From assembly GCA_946481735.1 (NCBI GenBank), contig CAMLOU010000017.1, positions 1-43,055 of the forward strand: a DNA stretch of 43,055 nucleotides. The letters are read 5' to 3'. The notes under the pieces were generated by a model. The model worked only from the letters and a program-made list of their open reading frames with translations. It did no database searches and had not been told where the DNA came from. This DNA comes from an uncultured Cellvibrio sp. (GTDB lineage: Bacteria; Pseudomonadota; Gammaproteobacteria; Pseudomonadales; Cellvibrionaceae). The translations under genes and the position numbers were made by a program. This document shows positions 29,659-38,652 of the stretch, one piece after another; position 1 is the stretch's first letter, and each line of letters begins with the position of its first letter.

Positions 29659-30894
29659 GTGCTTAATAAACTCACATTCCTTGTCGGTGCGCGCTACGGT
29701 ATTTCCCGCCGTCATAGCCAGTTGGTTTCGTTTATCTCTTCATTGTCCATTGCCAGCCTGGTGATTGGGGTGGCTTTGCTGGTGCTGGTCATGTCGATCA
29801 TGAACGGCTTTGATCGCGAGCTGCGCGAGCGCATCCTGGGCATCATGCCCCAGGCGACCATTTATCAACGTTATGGCATCGAAGAACCACAGCCGCTGAT
29901 CGACGAGCTGGAGTCGCATCCGCAGGTCCTCGCGGCGGCGCCTTTTGTCCAATTGCAGGGGTTGTTGGCCCACCAAAAGCGAGTATCGCCGGTAAACCTG
30001 TTTGGTATTGATCCCGCGCAAGAAGCCCGCTTGTCCTCGTTAAAAGAGTATCTGCCCGAGCAGGGCTTTGAACAGTTAAGCCACTCCAAACAGGGCATCC
30101 TGATTGGTCGCGGGATCGCGGATACCTTGCAGGTGGAGCCGGGTGACTCGGTCAGCTTGATCATTCCGCGTACCGGCGGTGGCAACCCCACGCCGAACAT
30201 CCGCATGCTGACCGTGTTGGCGATATTCGATAGCGGTACGGAGATTGACCATGGTTTAGCCCTGATGGGACTGGAAGCCGCCTCGTCCTTGTCTGAGTTT
30301 CCCGGTACGGTGACCGGTATCCGCTTGCAGGTAAATGATCTGTTTAGCGCGCCCGCCGTCGTGCGCCAACTGGTCAACGCGCTGCCACCGGGCTTCTACG
30401 GTTCTGATTGGACCCGCACCCAGGGCAATCTCTATGAAGCGATTCATATGTCGAAGAATCTGGTGGAGATGTTGCTGTTTTTGATTATCGCCATCGCGGC
30501 TTTTAATCTGGTCTCGACGCTGATTATGGTGGTGGTAGACAAGCAGGGTGATATCGCTATTCTGCGCACGCTGGGCGCCTCGACCGGTGAGATTATCGGT
30601 ATTTTTATGGTGCAGGGCGGTTTGATCGGCCTGATCGGAACGGCCCTCGGTGTCGCCGTGGGTGTGCTGTTATCGCTGTGTGTGACGGATGCCGTGCAGT
30701 GGCTGGAACGACTGCTGAATGTTCGCTTTCTGGAGTCTGATGTGTATCCCATCAGTTATTTGCCGTCGGACTTGCAATGGTCGGATGTAGCGCAAATTGC
30801 GGTCACCGCCCTGATCATCAGCTTTTTTGCGGCGCTGTATCCCGCCTGGCGTGCCAGCCGTGTTCAGCCAGCGGAAGCCCTGCGCTACGAATAG
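29659..30894 (+). CDS. lolE: Lipoprotein-releasing ABC transporter permease LolE
   Basis: Second permease of the LolCDE complex, 411 residues, with the same architecture as LolC: a helix at about 22-47, a periplasmic domain, then three C-terminal helices (about 270-300, 320-350 and 370-400). FISSLSIASLVIGVALLVLV and VVVDKQGDIAILRTLG are clear. The start is GTG two bases after the lolD stop. Its last ten bases overlap the convergent DUF2062 gene, with no terminator between them. Confidence 0.92.
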   Translation: MLNKLTFLVGARYGISRRHSQLVSFISSLSIASLVIGVALLVLVMSIMNGFDRELRERILGIMPQATIYQRYGIEEPQPLIDELESHPQVLAAAPFVQLQGLLAHQKRVSPVNLFGIDPAQEARLSSLKEYLPEQGFEQLSHSKQGILIGRGIADTLQVEPGDSVSLIIPRTGGGNPTPNIRMLTVLAIFDSGTEIDHGLALMGLEAASSLSEFPGTVTGIRLQVNDLFSAPAVVRQLVNALPPGFYGSDWTRTQGNLYEAIHMSKNLVEMLLFLIIAIAAFNLVSTLIMVVVDKQGDIAILRTLGASTGEIIGIFMVQGGLIGLIGTALGVAVGVLLSLCVTDAVQWLERLLNVRFLESDVYPISYLPSDLQWSDVAQIAVTALIISFFAALYPAWRASRVQPAEALRYE

Positions 30895-31457
30895 TCCTGC
30901 TTGTCCGCCAGATCATCCTGTTTCAGCGCTTCATTAGCCACTGCTTTGGGGCGTTTCTTTCGTTTGTTCCAGCCTTTCACGACATGCCAGCGCCAGAAAA
31001 TCTGGATAGCCACATAGCCCAGGGCGCCGAAGATCAAACCGCATAACAGTGAACCCACAATCAGCGGTTTCCAGATCAGCACGAATTCATTGGCCAGCCA
31101 TTCCCAGGACAATTCCAGGGACACGGAGATGGGCGGTACCCCCAACAACCAACGGCCCAGTTGATAGGTGGCGAAGAAAATTGCCGGCATGGTGAGCGGG
31201 TTGGTCAACCAGACGAGGGCAACGGAGATCGGCAGGTTACAGCGCACCAGCAAGGCCGCCAATGCCGCCACCGGCATCTGTCCGGGGATAGGAATGAACG
31301 CAATAAAAATACCGACAAAGAAGGCCACAGACACAGAGTGGCGGTTCAGGTGGAACAGGTTAGGGTCGTGCAACAGATCGCCCAGAAAATGCAGCGAGGG
31401 GTTATCTTTAACCTTGGCTGCGGAGGGAAGGTAACGTCTGAATAACTTACGTGCCAT
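30885..31457 (-). CDS. DUF2062 family membrane protein
   Basis: A 190-residue protein whose core matches the DUF2062 family: LHDPNLFHLNRHSVSVAFF, then FIPIPGQMPVAALAALLVRCN and the strongly conserved LVWLTNPLTMPAIFF. Two to three hydrophobic helices lie at about 45-75, 80-105 and 135-160, so it sits in the inner membrane. No established function is known to me for the family. The gene occupies the same place between lolE and comEC in Pseudomonas. It starts with ATG and runs against lolE with a ten-base overlap. Confidence 0.88.
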   Translation of the reverse strand: MARKLFRRYLPSAAKVKDNPSLHFLGDLLHDPNLFHLNRHSVSVAFFVGIFIAFIPIPGQMPVAALAALLVRCNLPISVALVWLTNPLTMPAIFFATYQLGRWLLGVPPISVSLELSWEWLANEFVLIWKPLIVGSLLCGLIFGALGYVAIQIFWRWHVVKGWNKRKKRPKAVANEALKQDDLADKQDYS

Positions 31458-31574
31458 TGGCGCCTGTTGCGTTAGTTACGGGTAAAGCTGTATGACAGCT
31501 GATGGAGGCGCGCATTATGCATCGAAATGCCCGTCGACACTATGCACACTGTCGCTCTGAAAGTTGAATCCCTG

Positions 31575-31665
31575 CAAGGTTCCACCTTGGCGTGTCGATC
31601 ATTGTGGAAGCGAATTCCACCTTGATATCACATTTGTGTGATGCATAATCACGCATCACACGGAT
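31575..31665 (+). repeat. Inverted and direct repeats upstream of comEC
   Basis: GTGTGATGC (31636-31644) and GCATCACAC (31653-31661) form a perfect 9-bp inverted repeat around an 8-base centre. TTCCACCTTG occurs twice (about 31579 and 31615). A further ATTATGCATC near 31515 is the complement of GATGCATAAT at 31640-31649. The array looks like a regulatory region for comEC or the divergent DUF2062 gene. Confidence 0.4.
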
Positions 31666-31687
31666 CTGGTTGCTCAAGGATGTTTGC

Positions 31688-34024
31688 ATGCCCGTTTATC
31701 TCCTCGCCCTCGCGGGCGGTATCCTCACGGTGGGTTTTCTGCCGTATCTGCCGCCTATTCCATGGTTGCTTTCGCTGGTTCCGCTTCTGCTGATTGCGCT
31801 TCGTATTTCCCGCTTCAGGATGATGCTGGCCTATGCCATCGGTTTTGGCTGGGGCGTGATTTATGGCTACGGCATACTGGCCAATCAGTTGCCTCAGGAT
31901 TTAGTGGGGCGGGACTTGATGGTGTCCGGGCGCGTGGTGGATTTACCGGTGATTGATGAGCGTCGCCAGCGGTTCGTCTTGCAGGTTGATGCGGCATATC
32001 TTCTCGATGATGCCCACACTGCCATCGCCGACTTTCCGGAGAGGCTTCAACTGAGCTGGTATGCGAAGGACGCAGTCGCGGTGCGTAGCGGCGAGCGCTG
32101 GCAATGGCAGGTCCGCCTGAAACGACCGCGCGGTTTCGTCAATCCGGGTGGGTTTGATTATCAGGTCTGGCTGATGCGACGCGGCATTGGCGGTGTCGGG
32201 TATGTGCGCGAGAGCCACCTGACCCAGCGCATAGCGGTTGCGGCGAGAGGGGATATCGGCGCTCACCGTCACGCTTTGCGCGATTGGTTATTAGCTAGCA
32301 CCGACAGCCCCCAGCGGGCGGTATTACTGGCGCTGCTGATCGGCGACCGATCCATGATGGATGCTGAACAATGGCGTCGCATGCAGTTAACCGGGGTAAA
32401 CCATCTAGTGGCTATTTCGGGTTTGCATGTGGGATTTTTGGCCGTGGCTGGTTTCGTCTTGGGCAGTCTTATCGGGCGCTGTATTAACCTGGTGTATCAC
32501 CCGTGCCCGGCATTAGTGCCAGGTTATCTCGGTGCTGTGTTGCTCGCGCTGGGCTACAGTGCCCTGGCGGGCTTTACCCTGCCAACCCAACGCGCTCTGG
32601 TGATGATCCTGGTGGTGCAACTGGTTTATCTGTGGCGGCGTTCTTACCGGGTCAGTCATATCTTCAGCCTCGCGTTGGTCAGTGTGGTGATCAGTGATCC
32701 CCTGGCGGCCTACGACATGGGATTCTGGTTATCCTTTGGCGCCGTCGCGGTGCTGTTGTTTTGCTTTGCCGGTCGCTATGGCGCAAGGCAATCTTTCCCA
32801 CCCGTCCACTGGCTAAACGGGCTTGTCCGCAGCCAGTGGACCATCTTTATTGGCCTGCTGCTGCCCCTCGGCGTACTGCTCAACCAGGTCTCCCTGTTGG
32901 CGCCAGTGGCCAACCTGATTGCTATTCCGTTGGTTACCACCCTGGTGGTGCCGCCACTGTTGCTGGCGGCGGTGATTCAGGGCATTTTTCCGTTGCTGAG
33001 TCATTGGTTGCTTCAACTAGCAGACTTGGGATTACGTGTCCTGGATGCCTGGCTGCAGAGCCTCCTCGACCTGGGCAGCACCCAGTCAAACCCGGTTATC
33101 AGCCTGCAGGGCTGGGCCTTGGTGATTGCCTTGGTCGGCGTCCTGTTGCTCTTGCTGCCGCGCGGGATTGCCGGTCGCTGGCTAGGTTACCCTGCGTTGC
33201 TCACCGCGCTGGTCTTGCCCGGGAAAATACCGCCGCCCCTCACGCTCACCATTCTGGATGTCGGGCAGGGCTTGGCTGTGGTGGTGGAGACACCGGATCA
33301 CCGCCTGATTTACGACACCGGCCCAGCCTACAGCGATAAGTTTGAAGCCGGCGGCGCCATTGTGGTGCCTTACCTGCGCCAGCGGGGTATTTCCCAGGTA
33401 GATAAATTGATTGTCAGCCATCACGACAAGGATCATTCCGGCGGTGTGCAAGGCATCATCAAAAATCTGGCGATACACGAAGTGGTAGCCGGGGAACCGA
33501 TGAAAGCGCAAAGCCTGCTGGACCATCCAATACCGGTGCACAACTGCCACGCATATGAAGCCTGGCAATGGAACCAGGTGCACTTCAGCTTTGTGCCAAC
33601 CGCAGAGGTATTTCGTGGGGCATCCGGGAGTGCAAATAACCGTTCGTGTGTGCTGTTGATCGAATACGCCGGGCAACGGATTCTTTTGCCCGGTGATATC
33701 GAAGGTCGGGTAGAAAACCGATTGGTCAATCAGCGCCAGTTACCGGAGGCGCTTACCCTGGTGGTGGCATCGCACCACGGCAGTCGCAGTTCATCCACGT
33801 CGACATTTGTCAGCCATGTTCGGCCGGAATTTGTGGTGTACAGCGCGGGTTATCGCAGCCAGCACGGTCATCCGCATCAAGAGGTAGTTGCACGTTATGC
33901 CGCTCGCGGCAGTCGCGCCTTCAATACTGCCGAAGGGGGCGCTCTGGTATTTTCCTGGCAGGAGGGGGTGCTCCAGCCTGTGCGACAACAGCGTCTCTAT
34001 CAGCCGCGCTACTGGTTTGATTAA
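31688..34024 (+). CDS. comEC: DNA internalization-related competence protein ComEC/Rec2
   Basis: Inner-membrane channel for single-stranded DNA uptake during transformation, 778 residues. It has the three expected parts: an N-terminal hydrophobic/OB region (DUF4131, about 1-190), the Competence domain with about ten helices (TGVNHLVAISGLHVGF near 235-250) and a C-terminal metallo-beta-lactamase-like domain (TILDVGQGLAVVVE, SHHDKDHSGG, VASHHGSRSS). It appears intact. The ATG at 31688 has AAGGA eight bases upstream; a TTG six codons earlier is less likely. Confidence 0.95.
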   Translation: MPVYLLALAGGILTVGFLPYLPPIPWLLSLVPLLLIALRISRFRMMLAYAIGFGWGVIYGYGILANQLPQDLVGRDLMVSGRVVDLPVIDERRQRFVLQVDAAYLLDDAHTAIADFPERLQLSWYAKDAVAVRSGERWQWQVRLKRPRGFVNPGGFDYQVWLMRRGIGGVGYVRESHLTQRIAVAARGDIGAHRHALRDWLLASTDSPQRAVLLALLIGDRSMMDAEQWRRMQLTGVNHLVAISGLHVGFLAVAGFVLGSLIGRCINLVYHPCPALVPGYLGAVLLALGYSALAGFTLPTQRALVMILVVQLVYLWRRSYRVSHIFSLALVSVVISDPLAAYDMGFWLSFGAVAVLLFCFAGRYGARQSFPPVHWLNGLVRSQWTIFIGLLLPLGVLLNQVSLLAPVANLIAIPLVTTLVVPPLLLAAVIQGIFPLLSHWLLQLADLGLRVLDAWLQSLLDLGSTQSNPVISLQGWALVIALVGVLLLLLPRGIAGRWLGYPALLTALVLPGKIPPPLTLTILDVGQGLAVVVETPDHRLIYDTGPAYSDKFEAGGAIVVPYLRQRGISQVDKLIVSHHDKDHSGGVQGIIKNLAIHEVVAGEPMKAQSLLDHPIPVHNCHAYEAWQWNQVHFSFVPTAEVFRGASGSANNRSCVLLIEYAGQRILLPGDIEGRVENRLVNQRQLPEALTLVVASHHGSRSSSTSTFVSHVRPEFVVYSAGYRSQHGHPHQEVVARYAARGSRAFNTAEGGALVFSWQEGVLQPVRQQRLYQPRYWFD

Positions 34025-34174
34025 GCTTTGTTCAGGCGCCTGCCGGGCACCTGACGGCCTCTGTGCAAAAGTCGTGAAAAACGAACCCCGGCATGGTTTT
34101 CTTCGTTGCTTATGGTAATGTACCGCCCCGAAAAACCTGCATTGGGTGCAGTCCGGCTTGAAGAGGAAGATGAC

Positions 34175-34801
34175 GTGTTAGAAATCATTATGTCTGGCGG
34201 TTGGTTGATGATCCCCATCATTATTTGCTCGGTCGCTGTTATTGCTATCTGCATTGAGCGCTACTGGACATTGAACCCAGCCAAGATTGCACCGCGTCAT
34301 TTGCTCGCCCAGGTGTGGAGTTGGATCAAGAACAATCAGGTCGATGCAACCAAATTGCGCGAACTGAAACAATCATCCATGTTGGGCCAGATTCTGGCCG
34401 CGGGTTTGAGTAATTCCCGCCACGGCCGTGAAGTGATGAAAGACAGCATCCAGGAAGCCGCCACCCAGGTTGTGCACGAACTGGAGCGTTATATCAGCGT
34501 GCTCGGCACCATCGCCAACATCGCGCCATTGTTAGGCTTGCTCGGTACGGTGATCGGGATGATCCAGGTATTCAATGCCATCATGATACAGGGCACGGGT
34601 AATACCGAAGTGCTGGCCGGTGGTATTTCTGTTGCGCTGGTCACCACCGCTGCCGGTTTGATTGTGGCGATTCCCGCCATGATTTTTCATCGCTTCTTTT
34701 TGCGTCGCATCGATTCCATCGTCGTCACCATGGAAGAGGAAGCCATCAAACTGGTAGATGCCTTGCACAGCGACCGCCGTGTTGATGTGAAAGTGGTTTA
34801 A
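34175..34801 (+). CDS. exbB: MotA/TolQ/ExbB proton channel family protein
   Basis: Inner-membrane protein of 208 residues forming, with the adjacent ExbD-like protein, a proton-driven motor. Three helices are seen (about 10-28, 108-130 and 150-175), with the family signature LSVLGTIANIAPLLGLLGTV-type stretch (ISVLGTIANIAPLLGLLG) and GISVALVTTAAGLIVAIPAM. The start is the GTG at 34175 after AAGAGGAAG; earlier in-frame ATGs have no signal. No TonB gene is nearby. The pair lies between comEC and lpxK as in Pseudomonas, so its role may be in envelope maintenance rather than iron uptake; this is inference. Confidence 0.9.
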   Translation: MLEIIMSGGWLMIPIIICSVAVIAICIERYWTLNPAKIAPRHLLAQVWSWIKNNQVDATKLRELKQSSMLGQILAAGLSNSRHGREVMKDSIQEAATQVVHELERYISVLGTIANIAPLLGLLGTVIGMIQVFNAIMIQGTGNTEVLAGGISVALVTTAAGLIVAIPAMIFHRFFLRRIDSIVVTMEEEAIKLVDALHSDRRVDVKVV

Positions 34802-34833
34802 TCCTTGAATCCATTGAGCCCGAGGATGACGCC

Positions 34834-35259
34834 ATGAAATTCCGTCGCCAGCCCAGAGAAGAAGAGGGCGTTAACCTGACGCCGTTGATCGATGTGGTCT
34901 TTATTCTGTTGTTGTTTTTTATGGTATCGACCACCTTTACCAAAGAAACCCATTTGAGTGTGGATTTGCCGGAAGCGGTGGGTGAGCCCAGCACCGAAAC
35001 CCAGGAACAACTGGATGTTGTCATCAGTGCACAAGGGCATTTTTCGGTGAATGGCCACAGCCTGGTCAATAACAAGGTGGAAACCCTGAAGTCTGCGCTG
35101 GAAAAATTATCCCAGGGCAACACCAAGCTGCCGCTCAGTATTACAGCGGATGCCAACACGCCGCATCAGTTCGTTGTAACGGCGATGGATGCCGCCGGTC
35201 AATTGGGTTTTGTCCAGCTCAGTATTACCTCGCGTCAACCCGACCCGGAGACGGAATAA
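34834..35259 (+). CDS. exbD: ExbD/TolR family biopolymer transport protein
   Basis: A 141-residue protein with a short cytoplasmic N-terminus, one helix (about 22-42) and a periplasmic domain. The sequence NLTPLIDVVFILLLFFMV holds the essential aspartate of the family (Asp24 or so) that carries protons through the ExbB pentamer. ATG follows GAGGA at six to seven bases. It lies 32 bases after the ExbB-like gene and 24 before lpxK, in one operon. Confidence 0.92.
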   Translation: MKFRRQPREEEGVNLTPLIDVVFILLLFFMVSTTFTKETHLSVDLPEAVGEPSTETQEQLDVVISAQGHFSVNGHSLVNNKVETLKSALEKLSQGNTKLPLSITADANTPHQFVVTAMDAAGQLGFVQLSITSRQPDPETE

Positions 35260-35283
35260 GTTTTCTGCCGCACAGGTACTCAC

Positions 35284-36294
35284 GTGTCCCAACAATCACA
35301 CAACCTTTGGCTTGATGCCTGGTACGGCAAGCGCAGATGGACTTTTGCGCTCTTGCCCCTGATGTGGTTGTTCCGCCTTATCGCCAGCGCACGCCGCTTT
35401 TATTTACGTCGTTTTGCACAACACATCCTGTCAGTGCCGGTGATTGTCGTGGGCAATATTTCAGTGGGCGGCACGGGCAAAACCCCACTATTAATTGCCC
35501 TGGTGAAACACCTGCAGCGCCAGGGATTCAATCCCGGTGTGATCAGTCGCGGTTATGGCGGGCACGCTGACCATTATCCTCTGGTGGTCACTTCGGCCAC
35601 GGATGTTAAAGAAAGCGGCGATGAACCCCTGAGTATTTTTCAGCAGACCGGTTGTGCCGTGTGTGTCGATGCGGATCGTGTGCGGGGTGCGCGCGAACTT
35701 GAGCGGCTTGGCTGCAATATCCTGCTGAGTGATGATGGCCTGCAACATTATCGTCTGGGGCGTGCGCTGGAAATCATTGTGGTCGATGGTCAGCGGGGCC
35801 TTGGCAATGGTTTTTGTTTGCCGGTGGGCCCTTTGCGCGAACCCATGTCGCGTTTGCAGTCTGCAGATTTTGTTGTGGTCAACAGTGCGCAGCAACCTTT
35901 GTCGTTACCTGTCACCCGAACCTATGCCATGCGCATTGTTCCCCACGCCTGGTGTTCGTTGGCTGACGGGCAGGCGCACCCGGTGGATTATTTTTCCCGT
36001 GGCAATAAAAAATCGGTAAATGCTGTAGCCGGGATTGGTAATCCACAGCGCTTTTACCAGACGCTGGCTGAATTGGGATTGCAGCCTGTCGAACACGATT
36101 TTCCCGATCACCACGCCTATCAACAAGGTGACTTTTCCTTTGCAGAATCGCTACCCGTCGTCATGACCGCTAAAGACGCGGTGAAGTGCCGGGATTTTGC
36201 ACAACCCGATTGGTTTTATCTCGCGGTGGGCGCGGAATTGCCCGACTGTTTCTGGCATGACTTTGACGTTAAGATAGCCGGATTAAAACCCTAG
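35284..36294 (+). CDS. lpxK: Tetraacyldisaccharide 4'-kinase
   Basis: Adds the 4'-phosphate to the lipid A disaccharide at the inner face of the membrane. It is 336 residues. An N-terminal hydrophobic anchor (about 17-35) precedes Walker [13 protein letters not shown] (about 57-68), then [26 protein letters not shown] and the C-terminal [10 protein letters not shown], all LpxK marks. The start is GTG with CAGG upstream. kdsB follows 17 bases later. Confidence 0.96.
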   Translation: MSQQSHNLWLDAWYGKRRWTFALLPLMWLFRLIASARRFYLRRFAQHILSVPVIVVGNISVGGTGKTPLLIALVKHLQRQGFNPGVISRGYGGHADHYPLVVTSATDVKESGDEPLSIFQQTGCAVCVDADRVRGARELERLGCNILLSDDGLQHYRLGRALEIIVVDGQRGLGNGFCLPVGPLREPMSRLQSADFVVVNSAQQPLSLPVTRTYAMRIVPHAWCSLADGQAHPVDYFSRGNKKSVNAVAGIGNPQRFYQTLAELGLQPVEHDFPDHHAYQQGDFSFAESLPVVMTAKDAVKCRDFAQPDWFYLAVGAELPDCFWHDFDVKIAGLKP

Positions 36295-36311
36295 TATTTC
36301 AGGATTTTCCC

Positions 36312-37073
36312 ATGAGTTTTTACGTTGTGATTCCCGCGCGTTATGCGTCGACTCGGTTGCCCGCCAAACCCTTGCGGGATATCGCCGGTAAGCCGATGAT
36401 CCAGCATGTCTACGAGCGCGCCTGCGAGAGCGCCGCCCGCCAGGTGATTGTTGCTACCGATGACACACGGATAGAAGCCGTGGTCAAAGCGTTTGGCGGA
36501 CAAGTATGCATGACGTCCGCGACTCACAATTCCGGCACGGATCGTTTACAGGAAGTCGCTCAACAACTCGCACTGCAGGGCGATGATATCGTGGTGAATG
36601 TTCAGGGTGATGAACCGCTGATACCGCCGGCGGTGATCAATCAGGTCGCTAACAATCTGGCGAATGCACACGCTGCCAGTGTCGCCACCTTGAGTGAACC
36701 GATTCATTCACTGGAGGATTTTCGCAATCCCAATATTGTAAAGGTGGTGGCCGATAAAACGGGCAGGGCGTTGTATTTCAGCCGCGCGTCTATCCCTTGG
36801 CCGCGCGATCATTTTGCCGCTGCACAGGTGCAGGATTTGCCGCTGAATTTTCCGTGTCAGCGTCACATTGGTATCTATGCTTACCGCGTTGCATTGCTTA
36901 ATCGTTTTGTTGGCTGGCCCCAGGCGCCACTGGAACACATCGAATCGCTCGAACAATTGCGCGTACTGTGGCACGGCGAAACCATTCATATTGACGAAGC
37001 CTGCGCGGCAGTGCCCGGTGGCGTGGACACGGAAGCGGATTTGCAGCGCGTCAGGCAATTGCTGGAGTCTTAG
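36312..37073 (+). CDS. kdsB: 3-deoxy-manno-octulosonate cytidylyltransferase (CMP-Kdo synthetase)
   Basis: Activates Kdo with CTP for LPS inner core assembly in the cytoplasm. It is 253 residues. The nucleotide-binding start [16 protein letters not shown], then [28 protein letters not shown] and the C-terminal [11 protein letters not shown] are typical. ATG has AGGA upstream. In Pseudomonas a small Trm112-like gene (ycaR) sits between lpxK and kdsB; here only 17 bases separate them. Confidence 0.97.
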   Translation: MSFYVVIPARYASTRLPAKPLRDIAGKPMIQHVYERACESAARQVIVATDDTRIEAVVKAFGGQVCMTSATHNSGTDRLQEVAQQLALQGDDIVVNVQGDEPLIPPAVINQVANNLANAHAASVATLSEPIHSLEDFRNPNIVKVVADKTGRALYFSRASIPWPRDHFAAAQVQDLPLNFPCQRHIGIYAYRVALLNRFVGWPQAPLEHIESLEQLRVLWHGETIHIDEACAAVPGGVDTEADLQRVRQLLES

Positions 37074-37076
37074 GTT

Positions 37077-37556
37077 GTGGATACCAGGATACTGTTTGTC
37101 TGCCTCGGTAATATTTGTCGCTCGCCCACGGCGGAAGGTATTTTTCGCAAAGTAGTAACCGACGCGCGAATGCAGGACCGCATCTTTATCGACTCTGCCG
37201 GGACGGGTGGTTGGCATATCGGTAAGTCGCCGGACGCGCGCGCAGTCAGCGCAGCAAAGGCGCGCGGGTATGATTTATCCAGCTTACGTGCACGGCAGGT
37301 TGCCGCAACAGACTTTGAAGCATTTGATTTTATCCTGGCGATGGACCACGCCAACCTCAGCGATTTGCAATCCATGAAGCCCGATCATTATCAAGGACAC
37401 CTTGGCTTGTTTCTGGATTTCGCTGAACACTCTCGCCACCGTGAAGTGCCGGATCCTTACTACGGCGGTGCCGCCGGCTTTGACCTGGTGCTCGATTTAA
37501 TTGAGGACGCCTCCGCCGGTTTGTTACGCCAATTGCAACAGCGCCATCGCGCCTGA
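37077..37556 (+). CDS. Low-molecular-weight protein-tyrosine phosphatase
   Basis: Cytoplasmic phosphatase of 159 residues. The phosphate loop CLGNICRS has nucleophile Cys9 and Arg15 (C-x5-R), and the general-acid aspartate is in DPYYGG (about 126). It starts with GTG three bases after kdsB, with GGAG in the kdsB end. Members linked to capsule genes dephosphorylate tyrosine kinases, but no such kinase is encoded in the window, and the position between kdsB and murB is also found in Pseudomonas. Substrate unknown. Confidence 0.94.
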   Translation: MDTRILFVCLGNICRSPTAEGIFRKVVTDARMQDRIFIDSAGTGGWHIGKSPDARAVSAAKARGYDLSSLRARQVAATDFEAFDFILAMDHANLSDLQSMKPDHYQGHLGLFLDFAEHSRHREVPDPYYGGAAGFDLVLDLIEDASAGLLRQLQQRHRA

Positions 37557-37566
37557 CGGGATTATT

Positions 37567-38589
37567 GTGCCGCTTTTTCTGCCGAATTTTGATCTGCAAC
37601 ATTACAACACCCTTGGCGTGCCGGTGAAGGCGCAGGTATACGTGAGTGTGGCCGACGAAACAGAATTGGTTGAGGCATTGCGCTACGCCGGTCACGAAAA
37701 GCTGCCGCTGTTAATCCTGGGCGGCGGCAGCAATATTGTGCTGTGTGATGACTTCCCCGGCCTGGTGATTCATATCCGTTTGCACGGCAAAACGCTGATC
37801 GCAGAAAACAGTGAATTTATCTGGCTGCGTGTGGCGGCCGGTGAGAACTGGCATGAGCTGGTGGAATATTGCCTGGACTTTCATTACTGGGGACTCGAAA
37901 ACTTATCGCTGATTCCCGGCAGTGTCGGCGCCGCACCGATCCAGAATATCGGCGCCTACGGTGTCGAATTGAAAGATGTCTTTGAAGAACTTACAGCCAT
38001 TGATATTCGCTCGGGGCTGCCGGTGACATTTACGAAAGAGGCGTGCGAATTCGGTTATCGCGACAGTATTTTCAAAGGCCGATTGCGCGACCAATACGTT
38101 ATTACCGCAGTCACCTTCAAGTTGCGCAAGCAGGCGCACCTGGTTTTATCCTATCCCGCGTTGCGTGATGCACTGACGCCACAACTGACTGACAGCGTCA
38201 CGCCGAAAACCGTCAGCGACATTATTTGCGCGATTCGGCGCAGTAAATTACCCGATCCTGCACAGGTGCCGAATGCCGGGAGTTTTTTTAAAAATCCTGT
38301 CATACCTGTCGCGCATTATGAAAGCTTGCGTATACAGTACCCGCAGCTGGTGGCTTATCCCGTGGATGAGCAGCAGGTAAAACTGGCGGCAGCCTGGTTG
38401 ATTGATCAGGCCGGTTGGCGCGGGCAGGTTTGCGGGCCGGTTGCTGTGCATGGACAGCAGGCGCTGGTGCTGACGAATCCGGGGCGCGCGAAAGGCAGCG
38501 CGGTGGTAGCCCTGGCGGAAAAAATCCAACAGTCTGTGTGGGAAAAATACGGCGTGGCCCTGGAACCGGAGCCGCGTTTTTATCCGTAA
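37567..38589 (+). CDS. murB: UDP-N-acetylenolpyruvoylglucosamine reductase
   Basis: FAD- and NADPH-dependent enzyme that makes UDP-MurNAc, the second committed step of peptidoglycan precursor synthesis. It is 340 residues, type I MurB as in E. coli. Motifs: NTLGVPVKA, LGGGSNIVLCDDF (FAD), SVGAAPIQNIGAYGVE, FGYRDSIFKG (with the catalytic serine region PNAGSFFKNP) and the C-terminal EPEPRFY with the catalytic glutamate. The GTG at 37567 gives the family-typical start; an in-frame ATG at 37501 lies within the phosphatase gene. Confidence 0.96.
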   Translation: MPLFLPNFDLQHYNTLGVPVKAQVYVSVADETELVEALRYAGHEKLPLLILGGGSNIVLCDDFPGLVIHIRLHGKTLIAENSEFIWLRVAAGENWHELVEYCLDFHYWGLENLSLIPGSVGAAPIQNIGAYGVELKDVFEELTAIDIRSGLPVTFTKEACEFGYRDSIFKGRLRDQYVITAVTFKLRKQAHLVLSYPALRDALTPQLTDSVTPKTVSDIICAIRRSKLPDPAQVPNAGSFFKNPVIPVAHYESLRIQYPQLVAYPVDEQQVKLAAAWLIDQAGWRGQVCGPVAVHGQQALVLTNPGRAKGSAVVALAEKIQQSVWEKYGVALEPEPRFYP

Positions 38590-38652
38590 CCGGCAGAATG
38601 GGATGTTCAACGACAGTGGGTTTACCCAACATAAAAATTCATTGCGCAGGTT

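Noticed and set aside
31636..31661. CRP/Vfr binding site before comEC
   Set aside because: TGTGA and TCAC halves are present but the spacing is 7 rather than 6 and the second half is incomplete.
32761..33339. 192-codon frame within comEC in another reading frame
   Set aside because: Proline- and arginine-rich composition typical of out-of-frame reading in GC-rich DNA; comEC motifs cover the same bases.
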